Shown here: positions 22,585 to 30,952 of the stretch, piece by piece
How the letters are laid out: every line of letters starts with the position of its first letter
How positions within the stretch are numbered: position 1 is the first letter of the stretch
Assembly (NCBI GenBank): GCA_037013495.1
Contig: CM072811.1
Coordinates: 43,221,452 to 43,285,451 of the forward strand
Length of the DNA: 64,000 bases
Reading direction: 5' to 3'
Origin: Hippophae tibetana
Lineage: Eukaryota > Streptophyta > Magnoliopsida > Rosales > Elaeagnaceae
Program-made: the position numbers and the translations under genes
Notes under the pieces: model-generated
Databases searched by the model: none
Told to the model about the DNA's origin: nothing
The model's input: the letters and a program-made list of their open reading frames with translations, nothing else

Positions 22585-23415
22585 ATGGCGGCCTCTCCAA
22601 GGACTAATGCTGTAGATCATTGCACTTCTAATGGAGATTGGAAGGTTGTATTGTCGCGTCGTGGCAGACAGATCAGAAATTCTCCCAAAATCAGGACTCT
22701 GGAGCAGCAGCAGCTATCTTGTGAAGCCAATGATTCTGAAATTGATTCCAATAGAGAGACAAAATTAACGCAGAAGATACAGAGAAGTATGAAGAAAATG
22801 GAGATTTCTAAATTTTTTCGTAGTTTTCTGAACCAAATTCAAACTCCAGAAATCTCAGATTGGTTTCACAGGGTCTTGGGAGCTGAGTTGAAGATGAAGA
22901 TGGTAATATATGGCATAGGCAGCATTGAATCATACGAAACATCTCGATTGCAGCTGAGCCTTGCAATCTTGTTGAAAAGAGAGTTGAGTTGGATTGGTGA
23001 CATTGAGGTTTTTGATCCTATTTTGACTGCCTTAGAGTCTCGCATTTTGGAAGCCCTTGGTTTCTCCGTGTTATCTATCAACGAGGAAGGACGGAGACAG
23101 GCTCATAAACCAACCTTGTTCTTCATGCCACATTGTGAGGCAGAGTTATATGGCAACCTGTTGCAGGCCAACCGAGAAATGGGGCTGTTGAAGCACATAG
23201 TATTATTTGGGAATAGTTTTGAGGCGTATGAGCAGTCTCTGTCTATTTTTAGAAACAAGGCCTTTGAAGGTTCAGCTCGGCATATATTGGGTACTCGGAA
23301 ATATAAAGACGAATTCAAGATAGATACAGTTTCAGAAGATTATTTCAATGCTTTTCACGACATAAGTTGGCATTTTTTTTGGCCTGGTGCTGAACTACAA
23401 AGCTTTAACTCATGA
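22585..23415 (+). CDS. SRR1-like protein, intact single-exon gene
   Basis: 276 residues from ATG 22585. An upstream in-frame GTG at 22564 is not a plausible plant start, and the broken copy aligns at this ATG. The SRR1 domain covers roughly residues 104-220: MKMVIYGIGSIES, then LSLAILLKRELSWIG, DPILTALESRILEALG, FSVLSINEEGRR, TLFFMPHCEAELYGNLL and HIVLFGNSFEAYE. A weakly conserved basic N-terminus (WKVVLSRRGRQ) precedes it. A C-terminal tail holds FNAFHDISWHFF. Arabidopsis SRR1 is needed for normal phytochrome B signalling and circadian rhythm; the domain also occurs in yeast Ber1. The length fits plant SRR1-like proteins. The equivalent gene at 9862 is dead, so this is the only intact copy here. 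It is flanked upstream by the truncated GluRS and downstream by a hAT transposon that leaves at least 236 bp of 3' flank. Confidence 0.88.
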   Translation: MAASPRTNAVDHCTSNGDWKVVLSRRGRQIRNSPKIRTLEQQQLSCEANDSEIDSNRETKLTQKIQRSMKKMEISKFFRSFLNQIQTPEISDWFHRVLGAELKMKMVIYGIGSIESYETSRLQLSLAILLKRELSWIGDIEVFDPILTALESRILEALGFSVLSINEEGRRQAHKPTLFFMPHCEAELYGNLLQANREMGLLKHIVLFGNSFEAYEQSLSIFRNKAFEGSARHILGTRKYKDEFKIDTVSEDYFNAFHDISWHFFWPGAELQSFNS

Positions 23416-23651
23416 ACTATTGATTGTAGAATGTATCTTATATCATTTAATCATTTTCAAGAAGCTGAAGAAATAGGTCTTGTCTTCAATTGCATAAATC
23501 TTGTGAGGGAGGTCTCTGTGTGCGCCTTTTTTTCCTTATTCTGAAAAACTTTTCATAATGCAATGTTAAATACACATCTTAGCTTTGATGAGAACTAGTG
23601 ATGGTAAATGGGGAGTGGATTCTTCAAAAATATATTTCTACCCATCCTTAC
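23416..23651 (+). other. 3' flank of SRR1-like gene
   Basis: Shared with 10707-10860 up to about 23575, then unique DNA up to the hAT target site. It probably carries the 3' UTR; 'tttcataatgcaatg' is a possible weak polyadenylation region. Confidence 0.5.
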
Positions 23652-23659
23652 CAACTAAT
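23652..23659. repeat. hAT target-site duplication CAACTAAT (left)
   Basis: An exact copy of 28246-28253. Eight base pairs is the hAT standard. Confidence 0.93.
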
Positions 23660-24060
23660 TAGGGGTGAGCATCGGTTCGAAACCGCAAATTTTAGGTAAA
23701 TCCGAATCCGATCCGATCCGAAGCAAATTATGAATTATTCAATCCGAATCCGATCCGCTGTACATGCCAATCCGAACAAATCTGAAACCGCCAATTTTAA
23801 GTCAATTCGAATCCGATCCGATCCGATCCGAAAATTATTTAAACCAAAAATTATTCAATCCGAAACCAATCCGTTGTACATGCCAATCCGAACAAATCTG
23901 AATTTGCTAATTTTAAGTCAATCCGAATCCGATCCAATTCGAAAATTATTAAATCCGAAATTTTAATTTAAATCTATTAAAAAAATTACATAAATAAAAA
24001 AATTATGAAATATCAATCCGATTGGAACCGCTATAAATGTCAATCCGAACAAATCCAAAT
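23660..24060 (+). repeat. hAT left subterminal repeat array
   Basis: Multiple copies of 'aatccgaatccgatccg' and shorter 'gatccgatccg' words start about 40 bp inside the TIR. They match, in reverse complement, the array at the other end. hAT transposases bind short subterminal motifs of this kind (as in Ac), so these are likely transposase binding sites. Confidence 0.75.
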
Positions 24061-24297
24061 CTGATTTAATTTCAACATATAAAATGAAAAATTACATATA
24101 ATAAAAAAATCTAAAATAAAAATATTTTTCATACAAATTAAAAAAGTAAGTGACAACACGATTAAAAATAATTCAACAAAAATAATCAAAAAGAAAAAAT
24201 TAAACATTAATTATATAATTTAACTCCAAAAAATTAAATAGTAATTACATAAATTAACTTCACTCTACCAACATTAATAACAACAACTTTTTGATAA

Positions 24298-26533
24298 TCA
24301 TTCAAGGTTTAAATCACCAATACCATCAAGAATATCTGCACAATAAAAAATTAAAAAGTTAAAAATATACATAAATAATGAGCTAATAAACATAATAATA
24401 TATATTTGATAACAAATAAATCTATATATATTTGAAAGTTTTATGAAATATACCTGATTCTAGAGCTTCAATTTCATCAAGTGACTCTTGGATATTAATG
24501 ATTGGAGATGAACGAATCCAATTTTGAGTGCAAATCAAAGATTGTACAGTTTTAGAAGATAAGGAACTCCTGTATGGACTAATTGTACGACCACCTGTAG
24601 AGAATGCAGATTCAGATGCTACGGTAGATACTGGTATGGCCAATACATCTCGAGCTATCAAAGACAAAATCTTAAATCTTGAGGAATGAACATTCCACCA
24701 ACTTAAAAGATCAAATTTCTCATCATCCATATCAACCAATGCTTCTAGTAAGTATTTTTCCACTTCGGATTTGTTTTCCATAGTATGAACTTCTTTTAAA
24801 TGCTTTCTCTTACGAGAAGCATAAAGTTGGAATGCATCTGCTTCTAAACCAAAACCTTCTGTACCCATTTCTAAAGGTTGAGAAGATTCTTCTATGTTTG
24901 AGGGAAAATACGCTTTATGATACTCCTCGTACATATCTTCCAAAGTTTTTTTTACCCTTTTAGAACTCATTGAAGCCTCAATCTCATCCCCATTACACAA
25001 TTCTAGCAAACTTAGATGTAAAGAACACTCTTTATGCCTAGGATCAAGTAAAACAGACACAAACAACATCATATTCATTTTAGATATTCCTCCCCAATAT
25101 TTGTCAAATTTTACCTTCATATCACTAGCCATCTTCATCATAATATAATCCTCGCATTTACTCCACATATCAAGTTGATCATGAATAAAACAAATACGAT
25201 CCAAGAAGAAATTAGAAGTCACATATAAAGATCCAGAAAACATTAATGTAGCTTCATAAAAAACTTTCAAAAATTGGACAAAATGTCTCGCATTATCCCA
25301 ATCCATTATAGTCGGAGCTTGTTTAATTTCACCTCGACAAAACTCTTGATAGTATCCCAAATCAGTGATCTCTAACCTTTCAAATGCTTTTTGAAAATAA
25401 GTTGCAGAATCCAACATCAAATAAGTTGAATTCCACCTTGTCGTAACATCTAAACAAACGAGTTTTTGAGTAGAGAGTTTTTCCATTTCAGCAGCACTCT
25501 TAAATTTTTGTAGTCTAATTGGTGATCCTCTCACGTATCTTACAACAGCACGAATCCTATTTATTGATATGTTATACTCTTTCAAACCCTGCTCAACAAT
25601 TAAATTCAGAATATGTGCACCACATCGCATGTGCAAATGTTTTGATTCTAAAATTGCATTACCCCAACCATTAATGCATTTTTTCAAATAAGTAAGTGCA
25701 GTATCATTAGAACTTGCATTATCAACTGTAATACATAATATCCTATCAATGCCCCAATCTAACAAACATGCTTCAATCGCTCTACCAAGTGTATCACCTT
25801 TATGATTTGGAACTTGACAAAAGTTCAAGATTCTCTTTTGTAAATTCCAACCATTATCAACAAAATGAGCAGTTAAACACATATAACATAAATTCTGACA
25901 AGATGTCCATGTATCAGTGGTAAGACATATTCTTTTACTAGTTCTATTCAACAACTCTTTTAATTTTACCCTTTCAGTAACGTACAAATTCAAGCAATCT
26001 CTTGCAATAGTCCACCGAGAAGGGATTTTAAACAAATGTTGTAACTCTTCAATAAACTCCTTAAATCCTTCACCTTCTACGATAATAAATGGCAATTCAT
26101 CTTTTATTATCATCCTTACCAATTTTTCTCTACATCTTTCAGCATTAAAACTATGAGGTACAAGACTTCCTTCCTTATGGAAAGCTAAAGTTTTTTGTTT
26201 CTTAAGAACTCTACCGGGAAACTTATCACATCCAATGGAAATGTGTGCAAGCAAATTTGACGTGCCAGATTTGCTTGACACATACTTATATTGTTTCTTA
26301 CAATATTTGCATATAGCTTTGCGATGTTGCCCTACCCCTTCTATAGTAAAATGAGCCCATGCTTCACTACTAGATCTAGAGGAAACTTTTTTACATTCTT
26401 CTTTAGAAGCAATGCATAGGTCAGGAATTGGAGTACTTACAGAATCTTCTTCTTGAGTTGGTTGTGTTGCACTTTCATCTTTATTTACTTCTTCAATCAC
26501 ATAAAGTGTATCATTATCTTTATCTAAAACCAT
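24298..26533 (-). CDS. hAT transposase (BED zinc finger, RNase H-like core, dimerisation)
   Basis: The start is placed at ATG 26533 (MVLDKDNDTLYV): the sequence just upstream ends in TACAG like a splice acceptor, and the longer frame to 26593 has no support. A BED-type finger has Cys75-x2-Cys78 and His97-x4-Cys102. The RNase H-like core has TTDTWT (Asp207) and CITVDNASSND (Asp271). The plant-type insertion includes MKVKFDKYWGG. The C-terminal hAT dimerisation region has WWNVHSSRFKILSLIARD and VASESAFSTGGR. The long frame ends at 24422. A spliced ending fits better: donor after GAATCAG (24454), intron 24336-24453, acceptor TTGTGCAG, final codons reading DILDGIGDLNLE with TGA at 24298-24300, giving 705 residues. 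The frame has no disabling change, so the protein may be active. Cut-and-paste transposition occurs in the nucleus. Confidence 0.9.
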
Positions 26534-26720
26534 CTGTATAGTTGTAGAAAAAAATATTAGACATTTGCAATAAATAATTGTAAAAATGTGCACATAGACG
26601 TGGGGTGATTTTGGACATGTTTAATTTCATGTGATTTAAAATATGTATTGAACATTTATATATAATATAACTAAAACTTTAATAATACGAATGAAATGTT
26701 CAATTAACATGCACCATTTA

Positions 26721-27150
26721 TAAAACAATGTTTTATGATATTGATTTTTATAATTATGTAAATAACCATGATGTACTACAATGATGAAATTTGTTCCACC
26801 AAGCCACGATAGATCTCAATATTTTAAAAGTAGTTTAAAAATTTTTATAGCTCAATTAAAGCATGAAAAACAGCGTTTTTGGGCAAAAACAGCGTTTTTG
26901 GGCAAAAACAGCGTTTTTGGCGAAAAACATAAAACAATGTTTTATGATATTGATTTTTATAATTATGTAAATAACCATGATGTACTACAATGATGAAATT
27001 TGTTCCACCAAGCCACGATAGATTTCAATATTTTAAAAGTAGTTTAAAAATTGTTATAGCTCAATTAAAGCATGAAAAACAGCGTTTTTGGCGAAAAACA
27101 GCGTTTTTGGCGAAAAACAGCGTTTTTGGCGAAAAACTCTGGAAAAACCG
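26721..27150. repeat. 209-bp direct duplication with AAAAACAGCGTTTTT clusters
   Basis: 26721-26929 and 26930-27138 are nearly identical copies beginning 'taaaacaatgttttatgata'. Each ends in three tandem copies of a 17-19 bp word such as 'gaaaaacagcgtttttgg'. The core AAAAAC-AGC-GTTTTT is a small inverted repeat. It lies in the transposon, upstream of the transposase. Confidence 0.85.
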
Positions 27151-27296
27151 CCTTTAACAGTTTGGTGTGCCTAGATATCGAAAAGTTATATGGAATCATA
27201 AAAAAATTCGTCCAAAACAGATTTCACAACACAAAATTATGACTGTTCAAAGTTTTCTTATAATGTCATCAAAAAATATAACCTTCTTGTTAAGGA

Positions 27297-27880
27297 TGAT
27301 GAAGAACAACGAACAGCGAGCAGCAGCGAGCAGCAGCGGCAGCAGCAGCGGCAGCAGCAGCAGCAGCAGCAGCAGAAGCAGCAGCGGCGAGCAGCAGCAG
27401 CAGCAGCGGCGAGTAGCAGCAGCAGCAGCGGCAGCAGCGGCGAGCAGCAACAGCAGTGGCGAGCAGCGGCAGCAGAAGCAGCAACAGCAACAGCAGTGGC
27501 GAGCAGCAGCAGCAGCAGCGGCGAGGCAGCAGCAGCAGCAGCGGCGAGTAGCAGCAGCAGCAGCGGCAGAAGCAGCAACAGCAGTGGCGAGCAGCAGCAG
27601 AAGCAGCAACAGCAGTGGCGAGCAGCAGCAGCAGCGGCAAGCAGCAACAGCAGTGGCGAGCAGTAGCAGCGAGCAGAGAAGCAGCAGCAAAGCAGAGAAG
27701 CAGCAACAGCAGCAAAACAGAGAAGCAGAAGCAGCAGCAAAACAGAGAAGCAGAAGCAGCAGCAGCAACAAAACAGAGAAGCAGAAGCAGAGAAGCAGCA
27801 GCAGAGAAGCAGAATCAGCTGCGAAGCAGAAGTAGTTGTGAAGTAGAGAAGCAGCAACAAAGAAGCAGCAGAAGAGAAGC
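27297..27880. repeat. CAG/CGG-type trinucleotide-rich tract inside the hAT
   Basis: Almost 600 bp composed of AGC, GGC, GAG and AAC triplets ('gcagcagcggcagcag'). Several frames on both strands stay open simply because of composition: Ser/Gln/Ala-rich on plus, Leu/Cys/Ala-rich on minus. None begins with a good ATG in a known gene context, so I treat it as a repeat rather than a gene. In the transposase sense it would be a CTG-rich leader. Confidence 0.8.
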
Positions 27881-28005
27881 ACTTAACAATGGAGGCAGGG
27901 AGAGATGGAGACAGCAGAAAAATAGAGGCAGGGAGAGAGATGGAGGCAGCTGAAAAATATATTAGGTTAGGTTTTGGAGATATACGGCAAATCTTTAGGT
28001 TAGTT

Positions 28006-28041
<36 letters not shown>
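28006..28041. repeat. (AT)n microsatellite
   Basis: About 36 bp of alternating A and T, inside the right end of the hAT. Confidence 0.9.
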
Positions 28042-28043
<2 letters not shown>

Positions 28044-28057
28044 TAAATAATATATTA

Positions 28058-28245
28058 AATATATCGGATCGGATCGGATTATACGGATTTGAATATTTCT
28101 AATCCGAATCCGAATCCGAATCCGAGCGGATTGATAAAATCCAATCCGAATCCGATCCGACTTCGGATAGAAACCACTTAATTTTATCGGATTTGATCGG
28201 ATTTTTCGGATTGATCGGATTGATCGGATATTTTGCTCACCCCTA
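28058..28245 (-). repeat. hAT right subterminal repeat array
   Basis: Copies of 'cggatcggatcggatt', 'aatccgaatccgaatccg' and 'gattgatcggattgatcgg' up to the right TIR TGCTCACCCCTA. It is the counterpart of 23660-24060. Confidence 0.75.
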
Positions 28246-28253
28246 CAACTAAT
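28246..28253. repeat. hAT target-site duplication CAACTAAT (right)
   Basis: Directly follows the right TIR and equals 23652-23659. Confidence 0.93.
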
Positions 28254-28389
28254 GATCATTTTTTTTCTTTTTAATTTTATTTACTGTAAAAGTTATATTT
28301 AATAGGGTAGAATGATATAAATTATTAGATATATTTAATTAAGTTTAAAAGTTGAAATTTAAAATTAAGGAAAGATTAATAGAGAAAAA

Positions 28390-28918
28390 ATTAAGAGATG
28401 ATCGACTCTCGATAATAAATGATGATAAGTATTTTCGTTGCTCAATCAAAATAAGCAAACAATATTTAAGTTCGATACATATCAATCACAAACAAGTGAG
28501 ACGATTTGAGAAATAAAGTCTAACCGAGGGAGAAGTGCTAATCATGGAACGAACAGACTTGGAGAGCATCACTTGCAAGGGTGATAACTCAAGGGAATCT
28601 TGCTTCATCTATAAATAGGAAAGAGTTAATGCATTGAAGAACAAGACAAAAATCAAAAAAATCAAAGAGACCATAAGCAAACTCAAGAGATAAAATACTT
28701 GTGAGTTTGAGAGTTTTTTATAAGTTTGGGGAAACACTTGAGAGATATTATTAGTGAAGAAATCTGTATCTGTATTCTGTATATTTTCTACTCAGTTTAA
28801 ATAATATCTGCTGACTCCCGTAGACCTAGGTGAATTGTCGAACCACGTAAATTCTGTGTGTTCATTTTATCGCTTTGATATATTCACATACCGTTATTTA
28901 TTGCTTCCGCCCACAACA
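28390..28918 (+). mobile_element. Possible solo LTR (copia-type)
   Basis: The sequence has a promoter-to-terminus layout: TATAAATAGG near 28611, then a transcript-like region with 'atctgtatctgtattctgta' and 'gtagacctaggtgaattgtc' followed by 'gaaccacgtaaattctgtgtg'. This is the R-U5 style of some plant copia LTRs. It ends 'cttccgcccacaaca'. No partner LTR or internal domain is nearby. The left boundary is uncertain and no target duplication was found. Confidence 0.5.
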
Positions 28919-30952
28919 ATTTTTGCATATAACGTAAACATGAACATATGTTATAAAAAAGAAAAAAAAGCCTTAAACTTAGGATGACATCAATAATTAT
29001 TATTAATTGGATGCATTAACACATTATATTTAAGAATTGAGATATTTATATCAAATGTTCTTGTCCATTAGAATGGTTTAATTATTTTGTTAATTTTTGT
29101 AATAATTTAATCACTTTGTTAATTTTTATGACTGAAACTTTTTGTTACAAAATAACAAGTCAAATTATTATAAAAAATAATAAAATTACTAAATTCTTAT
29201 TCTTTAAGTATATGGACTTATATTCTCCAATACTTAAGAGTTTCTCGTTCTTATATGTGTAATGTGTGTTTTGTGTTTTAGGGAGAGAGGTGGTGAACAA
29301 AAAAGAATATCTATTAAGATCGTCCCTTCTGATCCTTCAAGATTGTATCAGTTGCACTCACTCCTAGGCAGACTTCTTGTTGGACTAAAAGATGCAGCAT
29401 TGGTGGCACGAGAAAAATGAAGAAGAAGGAAACATTGCCCAAAAACTCACACAATAGAAGCCAGAGAGAAGCGCGCACAAATGTATATATATTCAAGAAA
29501 AATACAACATAAATAGCTGAAGTTTGAAAAAAAAAATTTGTTGACGCAAAATGACGACAAATAATATAATAGAATAATACAAAAATTGTATAGTGTATTT
29601 TTCTAAAAAAAAAAAAGGAAAGAAAAGTAAATATATAGTTAAAAAGTATATTTTTCTTAAAAATATTAAATAATGATATGGTAAATTAATTTTATGTACT
29701 CTCTTATCGAGTAGTTATCGATTAATATTGACTAATTATATCTGTGATTAAAATTTATTTATTATTAATTAATATTAACTAATTTTTAATCTATCATTGA
29801 TCACGATGAGTTACCTTTAATTTTTAGACGAAGTTAAGTGAACTTTTAGCTTCATTTAGTTTAATATAAATGTGAATTTTGGTTTGTTTCAATAAAAATG
29901 AAATTGAATTCAACATCAATTATTTGAGTTTACTTATATGTCATTCATTTGATATGATTTATATATAAAAAATAAAATATATATGATAATATATATACAT
30001 CTGCACGTGTATACATACGTTAAAGGATTTTGAAATAGTTTTAAATAACATTAATATATTATAAAAATAATCGTATAATTTTAAAATTTTAAAATTAAAG
30101 TAAATAATTTGAATAATTTGTGTAAAGAAAAAGGGATAGATGTTAATCGAAAGTATTTGCTTGAGTTTATGTATAATTAAATATATACCTTCTTCTTTTT
30201 TTCTTTTCAAAATGTGGATTTTTCTTCTCAAAAAGGGATAGATGTTAATTAAATATATGTCAAATGAGAGTTATGGACAAAGAGGGATAGATGTTAATTA
30301 AATATATACATTCTCCGTTCAAAATCCTTGGAGAATTTTGTCCATAACTCTCATTTGACATATATTATTGTTGTTTTTAAGTAAAAGTAGTGTGTACCGA
30401 AAAAATCACGACTGATTACTATAAGGTGAGATTTTTGATAAAAAAAAAACAGTTTAATCGATTATATATGTTTTAATTATTTTAAACTAATTTCATAATT
30501 TTAAATATTTTATTTTTTGTTTTTTAATTTTTTTACTCTTCAAAACTTGTTAATAAGTTTAAATTCAATTGAGTTTAAGCTTTTTTTTTAAATATTAAAA
30601 ACCTAAAATTATAAAAAAATCTAGAATTATAAAAAAAACCCTAAAATGTTGAATTCGTAAAAATAAGGAAATTAGAATATAATTATTAAAAAAATAATTA
30701 AAATATTTAATTTATAAAATAAAATAACTAACATTTCATGCCATTTAAAAAAAGAAAGAAAAAGAAAGAAGGAAATAAAGCAGAAGTGAGAACTATGGAC
30801 TTGAAACTGCGAACTAATAACCTAGTACAGTAGTAGGCTATGTACAGAAGGTCTACTTAGCAAAGGTTGGATTTTTGCGCATAACTTTCGAAGCTACAAA
30901 ATCAAACACCATTGAAGCTCTTCTTCAATTGGAAAATTGTGATTTATAAAGT
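28919..30952 (+). other. Upstream region of GluRS copy B
   Basis: AT-rich. From about 29700 it aligns with 16764-19160. A short coding-like stretch at 29281-29418 (reads ISIKIVPSDPSRLYQL, ends TGA) follows an acceptor-like 'gtgttttag' but belongs to no gene I can reconstruct. The GluRS promoter must lie near the right end; the block 'aacctagtacagtagtaggc' to the ATG is conserved in both copies and probably includes the 5' UTR. Confidence 0.5.
30252..30366. repeat. 30-bp perfect inverted repeat
   Basis: 30252-30281 and 30337-30366 are exact reverse complements, separated by 55 bp. The spacer carries a second copy of 'gggatagatgttaattaaat'. The duplicate region near 17200 lacks this structure. 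Confidence 0.85.

Larger units (their letters stand above)
23660..28245 (-). mobile_element. Complete autonomous-type hAT transposon
   Basis: 4,586 bp, with 12-bp terminal inverted repeats TAGGGGTGAGCA / TGCTCACCCCTA and an exact 8-bp target duplication CAACTAAT. It encodes one long uninterrupted transposase on the minus strand. Subterminal arrays of CCGAATCCGATCCG words occur at both ends in opposite orientation. The 5' side (element sense) also holds tandem repeats around AAAAACAGCGTTTTT and a long CAG-rich tract. It sits between the SRR1-like gene and the complete GluRS gene. Integrity of TIRs, target duplication and ORF together suggest a young insertion. Confidence 0.95.

Noticed and set aside
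23730..23966. Open frame made of Asn/Pro/Ser/Ile-rich repeats
   Set aside because: It is a direct translation of the CCGAATCCGATCCG subterminal array of the hAT element.
27167..27953. Several overlapping long open frames of Ser/Gln/Ala or Leu/Cys/Ala on both strands
   Set aside because: They are the result of the CAG-type triplet composition, which contains no stop codon in many frames. There is no good start, no domain and no conserved neighbour.
29281..29496. Coding-like stretch ISIKIVPSDPSRLYQL after an acceptor-like site
   Set aside because: Only about 45 codons, no partner exons and no family recognised. It may be an exon relic, but I cannot support a gene.
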